Positions 1 to 9,502 of a DNA stretch of 64,000 nucleotides are shown here, in pieces. Under the pieces are notes generated by a model that worked only from the letters and a program-made list of their open reading frames with translations, was not told the origin of the DNA and made no database searches. The position numbers and the translations under genes are program-made. How positions within the stretch are numbered: position 1 is the first letter of the stretch; each line of letters opens with the position of its first letter. This DNA comes from Marinobacter caseinilyticus (GTDB taxonomy: Bacteria > Pseudomonadota > Gammaproteobacteria > Pseudomonadales > Oleiphilaceae), in assembly GCF_011074955.1 (NCBI RefSeq), contig NZ_WUQJ01000023.1:92953-156952 (forward strand), read 5' to 3'.

Positions 1-11
1 AGACGTCTGAC

Positions 12-686
12 ATGAGTCTTATCATCACCCACCTTGACGTCTCGATCGAAAAGATCAGTATTCTGCGTGATATAAACCTGACTGTCCCCAGCGGGGAGAT
101 GGCCAGCCTGATTGGTCATAACGGGGCCGGCAAGACGACGTTGATCAAGGCCATCATGGGTCTGCTACCGGCGGATGGCGGAAAAATCGAGTTCAAGGGG
201 AAAGACCTTACCCGCTTTGCGTCCTATAACCGCGCCAGCATGGGGATCAGTTATATGCCGGAGGACCGTCGCCTGATTCCGGAACTGACCGTCACCGAAA
301 ATATACTGATGCCGGCCTGGGCAAACAAAATCAAGGACGGTGAAGAACGGCTGAAATGGATTTTCTCCCTGATGCCGGAAATCGCTGATTTTGGAGCGCG
401 CAAGGCCCTTCAACTTTCCGGTGGCCAGCAAAAACTGGTCGCCCTGGCCCGCGCCCTGATACCAGGCCGGGAGCTGATCCTGCTGGATGAACCCTTCGAA
501 GGGGTCGCGCCGGTGCTCGCCAAGCGACTATCTTCTGTAATAGCAGACCTGCGTGGGGAGGGCCTGACGGTATTAATCGCAGAATCGGACGACACCCACT
601 CCGCGGACCTGGTAGACACCACTTGGCGAATCGAACGCGGTTCCGTTTCGGCGGGTCGTGAACACGCGCCTGTGTCAGCGGACTAA
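12..686 (+). CDS. Branched-chain-type ABC transporter ATP-binding protein (LivF-like)
   Basis: Cytoplasmic ATPase of an ABC importer of the branched-chain amino acid/amide/carboxylate class. Walker A GHNGAGKTT is at residues 35-43, the signature LSGGQQK at about 135, and Walker B ELILLDEP at about 154. At 224 residues it is slightly shorter than usual LivF proteins, and the end diverges from the family's usual LVEQN motif (here LIAESDD). A TGA stop of an upstream frame sits at 8-10, one base before this ATG, so the rest of the transporter probably lies left of the window. It is followed by dehydrogenase genes, so the substrate may be an alcohol, aldehyde precursor or carboxylate rather than an amino acid. 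That substrate idea is inference. Confidence 0.9.
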   Translation: MSLIITHLDVSIEKISILRDINLTVPSGEMASLIGHNGAGKTTLIKAIMGLLPADGGKIEFKGKDLTRFASYNRASMGISYMPEDRRLIPELTVTENILMPAWANKIKDGEERLKWIFSLMPEIADFGARKALQLSGGQQKLVALARALIPGRELILLDEPFEGVAPVLAKRLSSVIADLRGEGLTVLIAESDDTHSADLVDTTWRIERGSVSAGREHAPVSAD

Positions 687-719
687 GAGCCGAATGACGA
701 AGACTCAAGGAGAATCTCA

Positions 720-1850
720 ATGAAAATTCGTGCAGCCGTTCTACAAGCCATTGGTGCAGAGCGCCCTTATCAGGACACCAAACCGCTCATCATTGAAGAG
801 CTGGAGCTGGACCCGCCCGGTGATAATGAAGTATTGGTCCAGATCAAAGCCGCCGGTCTGTGCCACTCCGACCTGTCAGTGATCGATGGTAACCGTCCGC
901 GCCCGGTCCCCATGGCGCTGGGCCATGAAGCCGCCGGTATTGTAAAATCGGTCGGCAGCGGGGTCCGCGATCTGAAACAAGGGGATCATGTGGTCGCCGT
1001 CTTCGTACCGAGCTGTGGCCACTGTGCCCCTTGCGCAGAAGGCCGGCCCGCTTTGTGCGAGCCGGCAGCAAAAACCAACAACGCCGGTACCCTGGCCTGT
1101 GGCGAACATCGACTGCACCGGTCCGATGGTACTGCGATCAATCATCACCTGGGGGTTTCAGCATTCGCCGATCATGCCGTGGTGTCACGGGATTCCCTGG
1201 TCAAAGTCGATCCGGCACTGCCCCTGCATCACGCGGCCCTGTTCGGCTGTGCGGTACTGACCGGTGTGGGTGCCGCTATCAACTCAGCCAACATCCGGAT
1301 CGGTCAGACAGTAGCCGTCATCGGCCTCGGCGGTGTCGGCCTGAACAGTGTGCTGGGGTCCCTGGTGGCCGGGGCCGGGGAGGTAATTGCAATCGATCTG
1401 GACAACAGCAAGCTCGCGCTGGCGAAGGAGCTGGGCGCCACCCACGTTTTCAACTCTGGCGAAGATGGGTGCATCGAGAAGATAAAAACCCTGACCAGTG
1501 GCGGTGTGGACTGCGCCATCGAAATGGCCGGATCCGAAAAGGCCCTGGAGTTCGCCTACCAGATCACCCGTCGTGGCGGCACGACTGTCACCGGGGGGCT
1601 AGCCCACCCGGATAAGAAAGTCGCCATCCAGCAGGTCAGTCTGGTTGCTGAAGAACGAACCCTGAAAGGCAGCTATGTCGGCAGCTGCGTCCCCGTGCGT
1701 GATATTGCCCGTTATGTCACCCTTTTTCGTCAGGGCAAGCTGCCGGTGGACAAACTGCTCAGCGGTACGCTAACGCTGGACGAGATTAACGAGGGATTTG
1801 AAAGGCTGGCCTCCGGCAAGGCCGTCCGCCAGGTTATCCTGTTTGATTAG
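720..1850 (+). CDS. Zinc-dependent alcohol dehydrogenase (class III-like MDR family)
   Basis: Oxidises an alcohol to the aldehyde with NAD(P). The 376-residue protein has the catalytic-zinc ligands in GLCHSD, the GHEAAG motif, and a third cysteine in LFGCAVLTG. The structural-zinc motif C-X2-C-X2-C-X7-C (CGHCAPCAEGRPALC) is complete. The Rossmann glycine motif is GLGGVGLNS, followed by an acidic residue in AIDLD that favours NAD. AAGGAG seven bases before the ATG supports the start. The next gene is an aldehyde dehydrogenase, so the pair could convert a primary alcohol to a carboxylic acid. The physiological alcohol cannot be told from sequence. Confidence 0.9.
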   Translation: MKIRAAVLQAIGAERPYQDTKPLIIEELELDPPGDNEVLVQIKAAGLCHSDLSVIDGNRPRPVPMALGHEAAGIVKSVGSGVRDLKQGDHVVAVFVPSCGHCAPCAEGRPALCEPAAKTNNAGTLACGEHRLHRSDGTAINHHLGVSAFADHAVVSRDSLVKVDPALPLHHAALFGCAVLTGVGAAINSANIRIGQTVAVIGLGGVGLNSVLGSLVAGAGEVIAIDLDNSKLALAKELGATHVFNSGEDGCIEKIKTLTSGGVDCAIEMAGSEKALEFAYQITRRGGTTVTGGLAHPDKKVAIQQVSLVAEERTLKGSYVGSCVPVRDIARYVTLFRQGKLPVDKLLSGTLTLDEINEGFERLASGKAVRQVILFD

Positions 1851-1931
1851 AGCCCCATCTGATTGGATGACGCGAGCGGGGCCCGTTTCCCGGACTGATG
1901 TCCGGACCGACACGCTTGATGAGAGAAAACT

Positions 1932-3401
1932 ATGTCCCTGCAACTGAAGAATCCAGCTCTTCTCCGCGAGCGCGCTTATATCAACGGGCAGTGGGTCTCG
2001 GCCCTTTCCGGTCAGAGTCTTACCGTCAGTAACCCGGCTAATGGCGAGCCTCTGGCCAGCGTGCCCGATATGGATGGCGGCGACACGAGACTGGCCATTG
2101 AGGCCGCCGAAACCGCTTGGCCGGCTTGGCGCAGCACTCCTGCCAAGGAGCGCGCCATTATTCTTCGAAAGTGGTTCAACCTATTGCTCGACAACCAGGA
2201 AGACCTGGCACGCCTGATGACAGCTGAGCAGGGTAAGCCGTTGGCCGAATCCCGAGGCGAGGTTGCCTATGGGGCCAGCTTCATCGAATGGTTTGGCGAG
2301 GAGGCCAAGCGTGCTTACGGCGATGTGATTCCAGGGCATGGCAAAGATAAGCGTATCGTGGTGATCAAACAGCCCGTCGGTGTTGTTGCAGCGATTACCC
2401 CCTGGAATTTTCCGATTGCCATGATCACCCGCAAAGTGGCACCGGCCCTGGCGGCCGGCTGCCCGGTCGTGGTCAAACCGGCGGAAGACACGCCGCTCTC
2501 GGCCCTGGCCATCACCGCGCTGGCCGAGCAAGCCGGCATACCGGCCGGGCTGATCAACATCATCACCTGCTCGAAGGCGCATGCCGCTGCCGTCGGCGAT
2601 GAACTGACCGGCAACCCCAGCGTGCGTAAACTGTCTTTTACCGGATCCACCCCCGTCGGCAAACTCCTCATGCGTCAGGCCAGCGAAACGGTTAAGAAAG
2701 TCAGCCTGGAACTGGGTGGGAACGCACCGTTCATTGTATTTGACGACGCCGATCTCGATGCCGCGGTCGCAGGCCTGATGGCGTCCAAATACCGCAACAC
2801 GGGCCAGACCTGCGTTTGCGCTAACCGGGTCTACGTTCAATCCGGTGTGTATGACGCGTTCGTCGAAAAGCTCAAGGTCGCTGTTGGCATGCTGGTGGTT
2901 GGCGCCGGTCTTGAGGGTGACACTCACCAGGGACCGCTCATTAACCCCGCAGCACTGGAAAAAGTGCGACGTCATATTGCCGACGCCACATCGAAGGGTG
3001 CTGACATCGCTCTGGGCGGGAAGCCCCATGCCCTGGGAGGCACCTTCTTCGAGCCCACCATTCTCACCGGTGTGACCCAGGACATGCAGATCGCCAGCGA
3101 GGAAACGTTCGGTCCGGTGGCACCGTTGTTTCGATTCGAAACCGACGACGAGGCGATCGCCCTGGCCAATGATTCCGAATTCGGGCTCGCCGCTTACTTC
3201 TACAGCACCAATATCCACCGTATCTGGCATGTGGCCGAGGCACTGGAGGCCGGTATGATCGGCGTCAACGAAGGCATCATTTCAACGGAAGTGGCACCAT
3301 TCGGGGGGATCAAGGAAAGCGGTCTCGGCCGGGAAGGTTCCCGCTATGGTCTGGACGAGTACATGGAACTCAAGTACCTCTGTCTCGGTGGTATGCGATA
3401 A
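1932..3401 (+). CDS. NAD(P)-dependent aldehyde dehydrogenase, succinate-semialdehyde dehydrogenase type
   Basis: Oxidises an aldehyde to the acid. At 489 residues it has the usual length of the GabD branch. Diagnostic segments are ITPWNFPIAM, FTGSTPVGK (nucleotide binding), the general-base glutamate in LELGGNAPF, and the nucleophilic cysteine in NTGQTCVCANRV. GIKESGLGREGS near the C terminus is typical of succinate-semialdehyde dehydrogenases. It lies 81 bases after the alcohol dehydrogenase on the same strand. The family is clear; succinate semialdehyde as substrate is only the closest-family guess. Confidence 0.9.
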   Translation: MSLQLKNPALLRERAYINGQWVSALSGQSLTVSNPANGEPLASVPDMDGGDTRLAIEAAETAWPAWRSTPAKERAIILRKWFNLLLDNQEDLARLMTAEQGKPLAESRGEVAYGASFIEWFGEEAKRAYGDVIPGHGKDKRIVVIKQPVGVVAAITPWNFPIAMITRKVAPALAAGCPVVVKPAEDTPLSALAITALAEQAGIPAGLINIITCSKAHAAAVGDELTGNPSVRKLSFTGSTPVGKLLMRQASETVKKVSLELGGNAPFIVFDDADLDAAVAGLMASKYRNTGQTCVCANRVYVQSGVYDAFVEKLKVAVGMLVVGAGLEGDTHQGPLINPAALEKVRRHIADATSKGADIALGGKPHALGGTFFEPTILTGVTQDMQIASEETFGPVAPLFRFETDDEAIALANDSEFGLAAYFYSTNIHRIWHVAEALEAGMIGVNEGIISTEVAPFGGIKESGLGREGSRYGLDEYMELKYLCLGGMR

Positions 3402-3491
3402 CGTTAGACGCCCTCGGTTGATCGCCGTCGCGGCTTTGCGCCAGAATCACGACGGGACAACCCAGCCTAAGGAATTGTCAGGAGCCCGACA

Positions 3492-3911
3492 GTGCAACGC
3501 GAAGACTTCACCATTTTTTACCCCGTCACCACGCGATGGATGGACAACGATGTGTATGGGCACATTAATAATGTCACTTACTATTCCTACTTCGACTCCG
3601 CCATAAACCGCTACCTGATCGAGGATGGGGGCCTGGATATTCACAACGCCCCCATCGTGGGATATATCGTCAGCTCCAACTGTCAGTTCCGAAAACCGGT
3701 CGCCTACCCAGAGGCCATCGAATCAGGACTGCGGGTGGTGAAAATCGGCAGAAGTTCGGTGACTTATGAGGTCGGCATTTTCAGAGCAGGCGATCCCGAA
3801 GCGGCCGCATTCGGGCAGGTTGTGCACGTGTTTGTGGACCGCAAGGAGAATGCGTCGGCCCCCATCCCCGGTGAAATTCGGGCAGCACTTGAGCGGATAC
3901 TGGCAAACTGA
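3492..3911 (+). CDS. Acyl-CoA thioesterase, hotdog fold (4HBT / YbgC type)
   Basis: A 139-residue single-hotdog thioesterase. The N-terminal segment TTRWMDNDVYGHINNVTYYSYFD carries the aspartate of the 4-hydroxybenzoyl-CoA thioesterase group (D-x-x-x-H-x-N). It would hydrolyse an acyl-CoA to free acid and CoA in the cytoplasm. The start is a GTG, chosen because CAGGAG lies seven bases upstream and the hotdog fold begins only a few residues in. It is the last gene of the + strand group and converges on a minus-strand operon. Substrate unknown. Confidence 0.82.
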   Translation: MQREDFTIFYPVTTRWMDNDVYGHINNVTYYSYFDSAINRYLIEDGGLDIHNAPIVGYIVSSNCQFRKPVAYPEAIESGLRVVKIGRSSVTYEVGIFRAGDPEAAAFGQVVHVFVDRKENASAPIPGEIRAALERILAN

Positions 3912-4034
3912 ATACCAAGGCAACGGATGTTGCCATGCCGCACAAAGTGGCTGAAGTAAGAGTCCGTCCCAGTTCGCCTGACCATGATGGCCCCGAGCAA
4001 TAACCCAGGCTCTTCGTCGCCATTACACAGCACA

Positions 4035-5444
4035 TTAAGGCGCCGAATGTGCCTCTCCATGCCCCAGCGCCGCCACCCTCTGGCGCACGAGCCCGGCCTG
4101 GTGCCGGGCCCGGCCGGCCAGTTTGCCCGCCAGTCGGACGCTGTCACCCAGGTGAGACTCCGGGGCCAGGGCCGCTATGACCTCTGCCTTTGGCATGACG
4201 GCGTTGATCAATTTGTTGTCAGACAGAATATTGGCCACGGGACGATTGGTGCGGGCAGCGTGAATGGCCGCCTCGTGAACGACATCGTGAGCGACTTGTC
4301 GACCCATGCCATGACTGGCCAGTTTCATCATCACGTTTTCACAATTAATCATGCCACCGGTCAGGCCAAGATTCGCTCGCATTCGCTCCGGCACCAGCCG
4401 AACCCGGGTCAGCAATTCTTCCAGACCCGCCAGCATCTCAATGGCCAGCGGGCAGGCCGTGTCGATGGCTGAGTAGAGAATTTTGCTCGGCACCGCGTCG
4501 CCTTCATGACTGATGTGCCCGGCGTCCAATGCCAGATTCACCTGGGCCCGAAGCTGCGCCGCCACGGCAATAACGTTGACGGACAGTTTCGGGTTAACCT
4601 TCTGCGGCATGGTGCTGCTGCCAACAACGTCGGCGCCCAGGTCTTCATAGACTTCGCCATATTCCTCCGACATCAGCACGTAGAGTTCCTGAGCTATTTT
4701 TGAGCAGGAGGACGCCAGTAAACCGAGCAACAACACGTACTCCACCATGTGGTCATTGACCGATCGACTGGGAACGTCGAAACAGCCGAGCGCCAGTTTG
4801 TCGGCCAGTTTCCGGCTCAACGCTTCGCCCGCGTCGCCGAATGAATGCATGGCGCCGACAGCACCCCCAAAAATCAACGTAAAGACTCTTGGCTCGGCGG
4901 TTCGCAACCGTTCCTCGTGCCGCAGCAATTCATCAATCCAGGCCGCGACTTTGAAGCCGAACGTAATCGGCAACGCATGACGGCGCTGGGTTCGCCCCGC
5001 CATCACCAACTCCGCCCCATTTTCAGCCTGCACTGCCAGTGCGTCCAGGCACCCTGCCAGATGCCCCAGCAATCGTTGGTGGGACTCACGGATCAGCAGC
5101 ACTTCCGCCGCTTGCATGACGTTCTGGGTGGTCGCCCCCCAATGCACATAATCGCCCGCACCCCGCTCGCAGACGCCTGCGAGGAAACGGACCAGAGAAA
5201 CAATAGGCGCTTTGGTGATCTCTATATCCGCCAATAACGCCGTCCGGTCAATCCATTCAAGCTTACCTTTATGCGCAATTTCTTCAGCCGCTTCGATGGG
5301 AATCATGCCAAGCTCGGCCTGGCTTTCGGCCAAGGCCACCTCAATATCCAGCCACGCCTGTATTTTTGACGATATCGAGAACAGCTCACCAACCGGTTTT
5401 CGTCCAGACGAAGGGTCAGACTCATTCTGAGGTGTCGTCTTCAT
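4035..5444 (-). CDS. Fumarase/adenylosuccinate lyase superfamily enzyme, PcaB-like
   Basis: A 469-residue member of the superfamily that performs beta-elimination or cycloisomerisation. The signature loop GSSTMPQKVNP is present (family consensus GSSxMPxKxN), as is HWGATTQN, which holds the substrate-binding Thr/His region. N-terminal WLDIEVALAESQAELGMIP resembles 3-carboxy-cis,cis-muconate cycloisomerase (PcaB) and adenylosuccinate lyase. AAGAAGG precedes the ATG. It is the last gene of the importer/hydrolase operon. The neighbouring hydrolase resembles the next enzyme of the protocatechuate pathway (PcaD), but no other pca gene is nearby, so the reaction could be a different elimination. Confidence 0.8.
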   Translation of the reverse strand: MKTTPQNESDPSSGRKPVGELFSISSKIQAWLDIEVALAESQAELGMIPIEAAEEIAHKGKLEWIDRTALLADIEITKAPIVSLVRFLAGVCERGAGDYVHWGATTQNVMQAAEVLLIRESHQRLLGHLAGCLDALAVQAENGAELVMAGRTQRRHALPITFGFKVAAWIDELLRHEERLRTAEPRVFTLIFGGAVGAMHSFGDAGEALSRKLADKLALGCFDVPSRSVNDHMVEYVLLLGLLASSCSKIAQELYVLMSEEYGEVYEDLGADVVGSSTMPQKVNPKLSVNVIAVAAQLRAQVNLALDAGHISHEGDAVPSKILYSAIDTACPLAIEMLAGLEELLTRVRLVPERMRANLGLTGGMINCENVMMKLASHGMGRQVAHDVVHEAAIHAARTNRPVANILSDNKLINAVMPKAEVIAALAPESHLGDSVRLAGKLAGRARHQAGLVRQRVAALGHGEAHSAP

Positions 5445-5468
5445 AACATACCTTCTTGATTACTCGAT

Positions 5469-6332
5469 TCAGTCGGTTGGCGACTGACCCGACCCAGTTA
5501 CGCCGGCCCTGACGTTGTCCAGCAGGAGGAAATCCGAAATGACGGCGTTGTATTGCGGGGCATCCTCAATGTAAGGGGCATGACCCAGCCCGGCCAGTTG
5601 GACGTGTCGCACGTTTGGAATCATCTGTAACAAAGGCTGAGCCTTTGTCAGCGGGGCCACCTTGTCCTGGTCACAGGTGATCACCAGTGTGGGCGCCCGA
5701 ATCCGCTTCAGGTCGGGGGTCAGGTCCGCGGTCTGAATGGCCCAGGCGGCGGCTGCGACGCCCTCCGCCCTGGACTCGGCGGCGATCTGCGCCACAGTGT
5801 TGAACACCTCCCCGGCCGTGCCGGCTGGCAGCATGCCTTTTGCGCGGCGCTCGCCGTAGACCTCGGGCGGCAGGTCCCTGAGTTCTGCCAGCCGTCGGCG
5901 GTAGCGTTCATCGGCACCGCCGTCCCGGCTTAACCCGTGCCCGGCGTGAGTGCAGGAAAGGACCAGGCGGTTGACCAGGTCGGGGGCCAGCGTGGCAATT
6001 TTCATGGCCACCAAGCCCCCCATGGAGTGGCCGACAATACTCACCGGTACCGGCGAGGCGTGCCTGATAAAGTCAATGGCCACCCAGGCCAGCTCGGCCA
6101 CGGAATCGCCCGCGACATCCGAGTTGCCATAGCCGGGCGCATCCCAGGCCATCATCTTCATCTGCGGCGCCAATGCCTGGAGTTGTCCCTGCCAACTCGA
6201 GGCATTGCCGTTAAGACCGTGAAGGAACAACACCGGTTCACCCCGACCGCCGTCAAGAAAGCTGAGCCAACCGTGATCCAGACGGACGCGGTCTCGTGGC
6301 GTTGGCCTTCCGGAACCAAGAACATCGTTCAT
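5469..6332 (-). CDS. Alpha/beta hydrolase (3-oxoadipate enol-lactonase-like)
   Basis: A 287-residue alpha/beta-hydrolase fold enzyme. HGLNGNASSWQGQ supplies the oxyanion-hole region, GHSMGG holds the nucleophilic serine, TCDQDKVAP contains the likely acid, and LGHAPYIEDA the catalytic histidine. No signal peptide is seen, so it should act in the cytoplasm. It lies 24 bases from the lyase gene and 32 from the lipoprotein hydrolase, in one operon. It may open a lactone or cleave an ester formed from the imported substrate; PcaD-like similarity is suggestive only. Confidence 0.82.
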   Translation of the reverse strand: MNDVLGSGRPTPRDRVRLDHGWLSFLDGGRGEPVLFLHGLNGNASSWQGQLQALAPQMKMMAWDAPGYGNSDVAGDSVAELAWVAIDFIRHASPVPVSIVGHSMGGLVAMKIATLAPDLVNRLVLSCTHAGHGLSRDGGADERYRRRLAELRDLPPEVYGERRAKGMLPAGTAGEVFNTVAQIAAESRAEGVAAAAWAIQTADLTPDLKRIRAPTLVITCDQDKVAPLTKAQPLLQMIPNVRHVQLAGLGHAPYIEDAPQYNAVISDFLLLDNVRAGVTGSGQSPTD

Positions 6333-6364
6333 GTGTGAACTCTCTGTGCCGTGGAATGGAACAC

Positions 6365-7438
6365 TTATTCAGCGACCGAAAAGGGGTCTTCGCCCTCATC
6401 AGAGCCCTGGAGCAACTGGTCAATCTCGCTTGGCCTGCTGTCCTCCTCACTGGACGCCCGGTCGCCGGAAAACAACGGCTCCTCCACCTTACCGGCCAGC
6501 AAGTATTTGGCGCCGGCCTCCGACATTTCTCGGCCACTGTGGCCGATGCCATAAACCGTGCGGATCTCCCAATTAAACTCGGCGTTCAACTCCTCCGCCT
6601 TGGCTTTGCTGACCCAGTAAAAGTTCTTGCCCTTTTCAAGGCGGTGGGCGCCTTGTGCCCGGGCGATCTCCAGTTTGCTCAAGAGGCGGTGGGAGGGATC
6701 GTTGTCGCCGGTGCCCAGCATAACGACCAGGTGATGAGCGTACGCTGGCTTCAGATCCGCTTCTTCAATGCCGGTGTTCTTGAGGCCGTAGCGCAATGGC
6801 AGGCTCCAGTCCGGAAAGGTATAGGTACCGGAGTTGGCGGCGACCGCGGTGCGGATTCTGGCCTGCGGCCACAGCATGACCATGCGGGTGACAAACTGGG
6901 CGCCGCTGCCATGGCCCCAGATGTCGTACTCTGCGGTGGTCAGCCCAAATTTTTTGCGCAGTTGGTCAAAGGCCCTTTCCACCGCCGCAAAGGTGGACTG
7001 TTGCGGTGGGTTCCGCTCGCCTTTGGTGTCGTCGACGGACGACGAATCCGCCGTGACCCAGTTACCGGTCTGATAACCCCACCCTGTTGGAAAGTCTTTT
7101 TCAGAGACTTCCGGCGCCACAATCAGAACCCCGTACTGTTTGGCGTAAGAACCCCAGAAATCCCGGTAGACATCCGCATTACGCCGACCACCATGCATGA
7201 CCAGCACCACGGGCGTATTCGCCGTCACTTCGTCCGGGCGGGAGTACCAGAGCCTCATGTCAACGGGCTTCTCATCCGTGCCCGCGGCCACCACGAATGA
7301 GCCATAGCTTTCAAAGGTGTCCGACTGGAAAACGTCCGTCTCGGCGTCTTCCGAATAAGCGGCCTTGCCCGGTGCCATGGTCTGGCAACCGGCAAGGAAT
7401 GAAAACAGCCCAACTAGCAAAACAGCGATCGTCTTCAT
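6365..7438 (-). CDS. Predicted lipoprotein alpha/beta hydrolase (poly(3-hydroxybutyrate) depolymerase/esterase-like)
   Basis: A 357-residue exported esterase-like protein. The N terminus MKTIAVLLVGLFSFLAGCQT is a lipoprotein signal with the lipobox LAGC, so the enzyme should be anchored in the envelope. The hydrolase core has VLVMHGGRRNADVY (oxyanion hole), WGHGSGAQFVTRM (nucleophile serine in GHGSG), and a late YGIGHSG histidine. I chose the internal ATG rather than longer upstream frames. It overlaps the ATPase stop codon as ATGA, and the signal peptide begins exactly there. In this operon it could release an importable acid or alcohol from an ester in the periplasm. Confidence 0.78.
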   Translation of the reverse strand: MKTIAVLLVGLFSFLAGCQTMAPGKAAYSEDAETDVFQSDTFESYGSFVVAAGTDEKPVDMRLWYSRPDEVTANTPVVLVMHGGRRNADVYRDFWGSYAKQYGVLIVAPEVSEKDFPTGWGYQTGNWVTADSSSVDDTKGERNPPQQSTFAAVERAFDQLRKKFGLTTAEYDIWGHGSGAQFVTRMVMLWPQARIRTAVAANSGTYTFPDWSLPLRYGLKNTGIEEADLKPAYAHHLVVMLGTGDNDPSHRLLSKLEIARAQGAHRLEKGKNFYWVSKAKAEELNAEFNWEIRTVYGIGHSGREMSEAGAKYLLAGKVEEPLFSGDRASSEEDSRPSEIDQLLQGSDEGEDPFSVAE

Positions 7439-9501
7439 GGCGCGGATTCCTCCATATTGTTGTTGGATTCGTTGATTGACGGGTTGCCGGACCGGCCGAC
7501 TGAAACCCCGGCCTTCCAGCATTTAACCAAAGTGGTATCGATCAGTTCGGACGCTGGCGCTTTGTCACGACACTGTTGCTCCGCAATGGGACAACGAGGG
7601 TGAAACGAGCACCCGGACGGCCGGTTTATCGGGTTGGGGAAATCACCCGAGAGCCCAAGATCCGGCACCGTCTCACCCGGCGAAATACTGAGCGCCGAGT
7701 CCATCAGCGCGCGGGTGTAGGGGTGTTTGGGGTCGGACATCACCTGGTCCCGATCACCGCACTCCACGATTTCACCCAAATACATAACGGCGACCCGATC
7801 GGCCATGTGCTCGACCACCGACAGGTTGTGGGTGACAAACAAATAGGTCAGATCCAACTCATCCCTCAGGTCGAGCAGAAGATTCAGAATTTGTGCCTGC
7901 ACCGAGACATCCAGCGCCGATGTGGGCTCATCGCAGATGACAACCTCCGGGTTCATGATCAATGCCCGGCCGATCGCCGCCCGCTGGCGCTGGCCGCCGG
8001 AGAGCTGATCCGGGTAGCTGTTGAACACTCGGGCCGGTAACCCGACGAGCTCCATCATGCGATGGGTGTGCGCACGCTGTTCCGCTTTGGTACCGATCCG
8101 GTGCACCGCCAGCGGCTTGCCGATGATGTCCCCGATGGTCTTGCGCGGATTCAGTGACGAATATGGGTCCTGAAAAATCGGCTGGATCATCCGGGCGCGT
8201 TGCAACGGGGGCAGGTCTTCAATGCGCTGTCCATTCAGGATGACGGAGCCGCCACTGGGTGACTGGAGCCCCATAATGGTCCGAGAGAGGGTCGTCTTAC
8301 CGCAACCGGACTCGCCGACAAGCGCCAGAATCTCGCCTTTTTCAATGCTCAGACTCACCTCGTTCAGCGCCTTGAGCGGCTTACGCTTGCCAAAAAGACC
8401 TCGGCGAACCGAAAAGGTACAACTGACCTGCTCTACGGTCAGAACCGTCGGTTTGGGTAATTGTGATGGCCCGGCGGCGCCTTCATGGGCGGCCGTTTCG
8501 ACCGTCAATGGCTTTGCCGTGTCATGGGTCACCGGGTCATGGCAGACGTAGTAGCGCCCGGGGGAAACCGCTTCTCTGGGCGGCACGTCGGTTCGGCACA
8601 GGTCCACCGCGCGGGGGCATCGGGACGCAAACGCACAGCCCTGAACGGTGCCCGTCATAGCCGGGACAATCCCGGGGATCGCCCCGAGGCGTTGCGCTGC
8701 CCCGTTGCGATAGCCCGGCACACACTCGAGCAACCCTTGCGTGTAGGGGTGTCGAGGGTCTTTGAGCACCTCGGTCGTGTTGCCGGTTTCTACGATGTCG
8801 CCCGCGTACATGACGGCGATTTTGTCCGCCGCACGGGACACCACGCCCAAATCATGGGTGATGAGGATCATCGACATACCGAGCTCTTGCTGAAGGTCGC
8901 GCAGCAAATGGAGAATCTGGGCCTGTATGGTGACGTCCAACGCCGTGGTCGGCTCGTCGGCAATCAGCAATTCCGGCTCGTTCATCAGCGCCATGGCAAT
9001 CATGACCCGCTGCCGTTGCCCGCCCGAAAGTTCGTGGGGGTATTGTTTCAGCCGGCTCGCCGGATCTGGCAGGCCCACCTTTTCAAGCAGATGAACCGCT
9101 CGTGCTTCGGCGGTTGCCGCCGACACGTCCCGGTGCAACGTCATGGTCTCGGTCAGCTGCCGACCAATGGAGTAAACCGGGTTCAGGCTCGTCATCGGCT
9201 CCTGGAAAATCATTCCGATTCGTTGACCGCGCACGTCTCGGGCGAGCTGCCGTTCGCTTGCCTGCGCCAGGTTATTGCCATCGAAGTTTATACACGCCGC
9301 TGCCCGCTTCGCGGACGGCGGCAGCAGATTCATAATCGCCAGAGCCGTCATGGATTTGCCGGAGCCGGATTCGCCCACGATACCCAGCGTCTCTCCGCGC
9401 TTCAGATCGAGACTGATGCCTCTCACCGCTTTGAGCGTGCTCGATTCCGTCGGAATCTCTACTGACAACTCCCGGATATCCAAGATCGATGCCGTGCTCA
9501 T
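7435..9501 (-). CDS. Peptide-type ABC transporter, fused dual ATP-binding protein (DppD-DppF / GsiA type)
   Basis: A 688-residue fusion of two oligopeptide/dipeptide-family ATPases. Half one has Walker A GESGSGKS, signature LSGGQRQRV and Walker B LLIADEPTTALDV. Half two has GESGCGKTT, LSGGQRQRAAI and VICDEPTSALDV. Each half ends in the family-specific cysteine-rich tail (CAFASRCPRAVDLC and CSFHPRCPIAEQQC) that marks Opp/Dpp-type ATPases. The ATG one base after the permease stop was chosen; a longer upstream frame lies wholly inside the permease gene. It powers import through the two permeases encoded just upstream. Confidence 0.95.
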   Translation of the reverse strand: MSTASILDIRELSVEIPTESSTLKAVRGISLDLKRGETLGIVGESGSGKSMTALAIMNLLPPSAKRAAACINFDGNNLAQASERQLARDVRGQRIGMIFQEPMTSLNPVYSIGRQLTETMTLHRDVSAATAEARAVHLLEKVGLPDPASRLKQYPHELSGGQRQRVMIAMALMNEPELLIADEPTTALDVTIQAQILHLLRDLQQELGMSMILITHDLGVVSRAADKIAVMYAGDIVETGNTTEVLKDPRHPYTQGLLECVPGYRNGAAQRLGAIPGIVPAMTGTVQGCAFASRCPRAVDLCRTDVPPREAVSPGRYYVCHDPVTHDTAKPLTVETAAHEGAAGPSQLPKPTVLTVEQVSCTFSVRRGLFGKRKPLKALNEVSLSIEKGEILALVGESGCGKTTLSRTIMGLQSPSGGSVILNGQRIEDLPPLQRARMIQPIFQDPYSSLNPRKTIGDIIGKPLAVHRIGTKAEQRAHTHRMMELVGLPARVFNSYPDQLSGGQRQRAAIGRALIMNPEVVICDEPTSALDVSVQAQILNLLLDLRDELDLTYLFVTHNLSVVEHMADRVAVMYLGEIVECGDRDQVMSDPKHPYTRALMDSALSISPGETVPDLGLSGDFPNPINRPSGCSFHPRCPIAEQQCRDKAPASELIDTTLVKCWKAGVSVGRSGNPSINESNNNMEESAP

Positions 9502-9502
9502 A

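Noticed and set aside
2181-3230. Minus-strand frame over the aldehyde dehydrogenase gene
   Set aside because: Antisense shadow without motifs or start context.
3919-3934. GGCAAC / GTTGCC stem as a terminator between the thioesterase and lyase genes
   Set aside because: Short stem with no T-tract on either strand; too weak to call.
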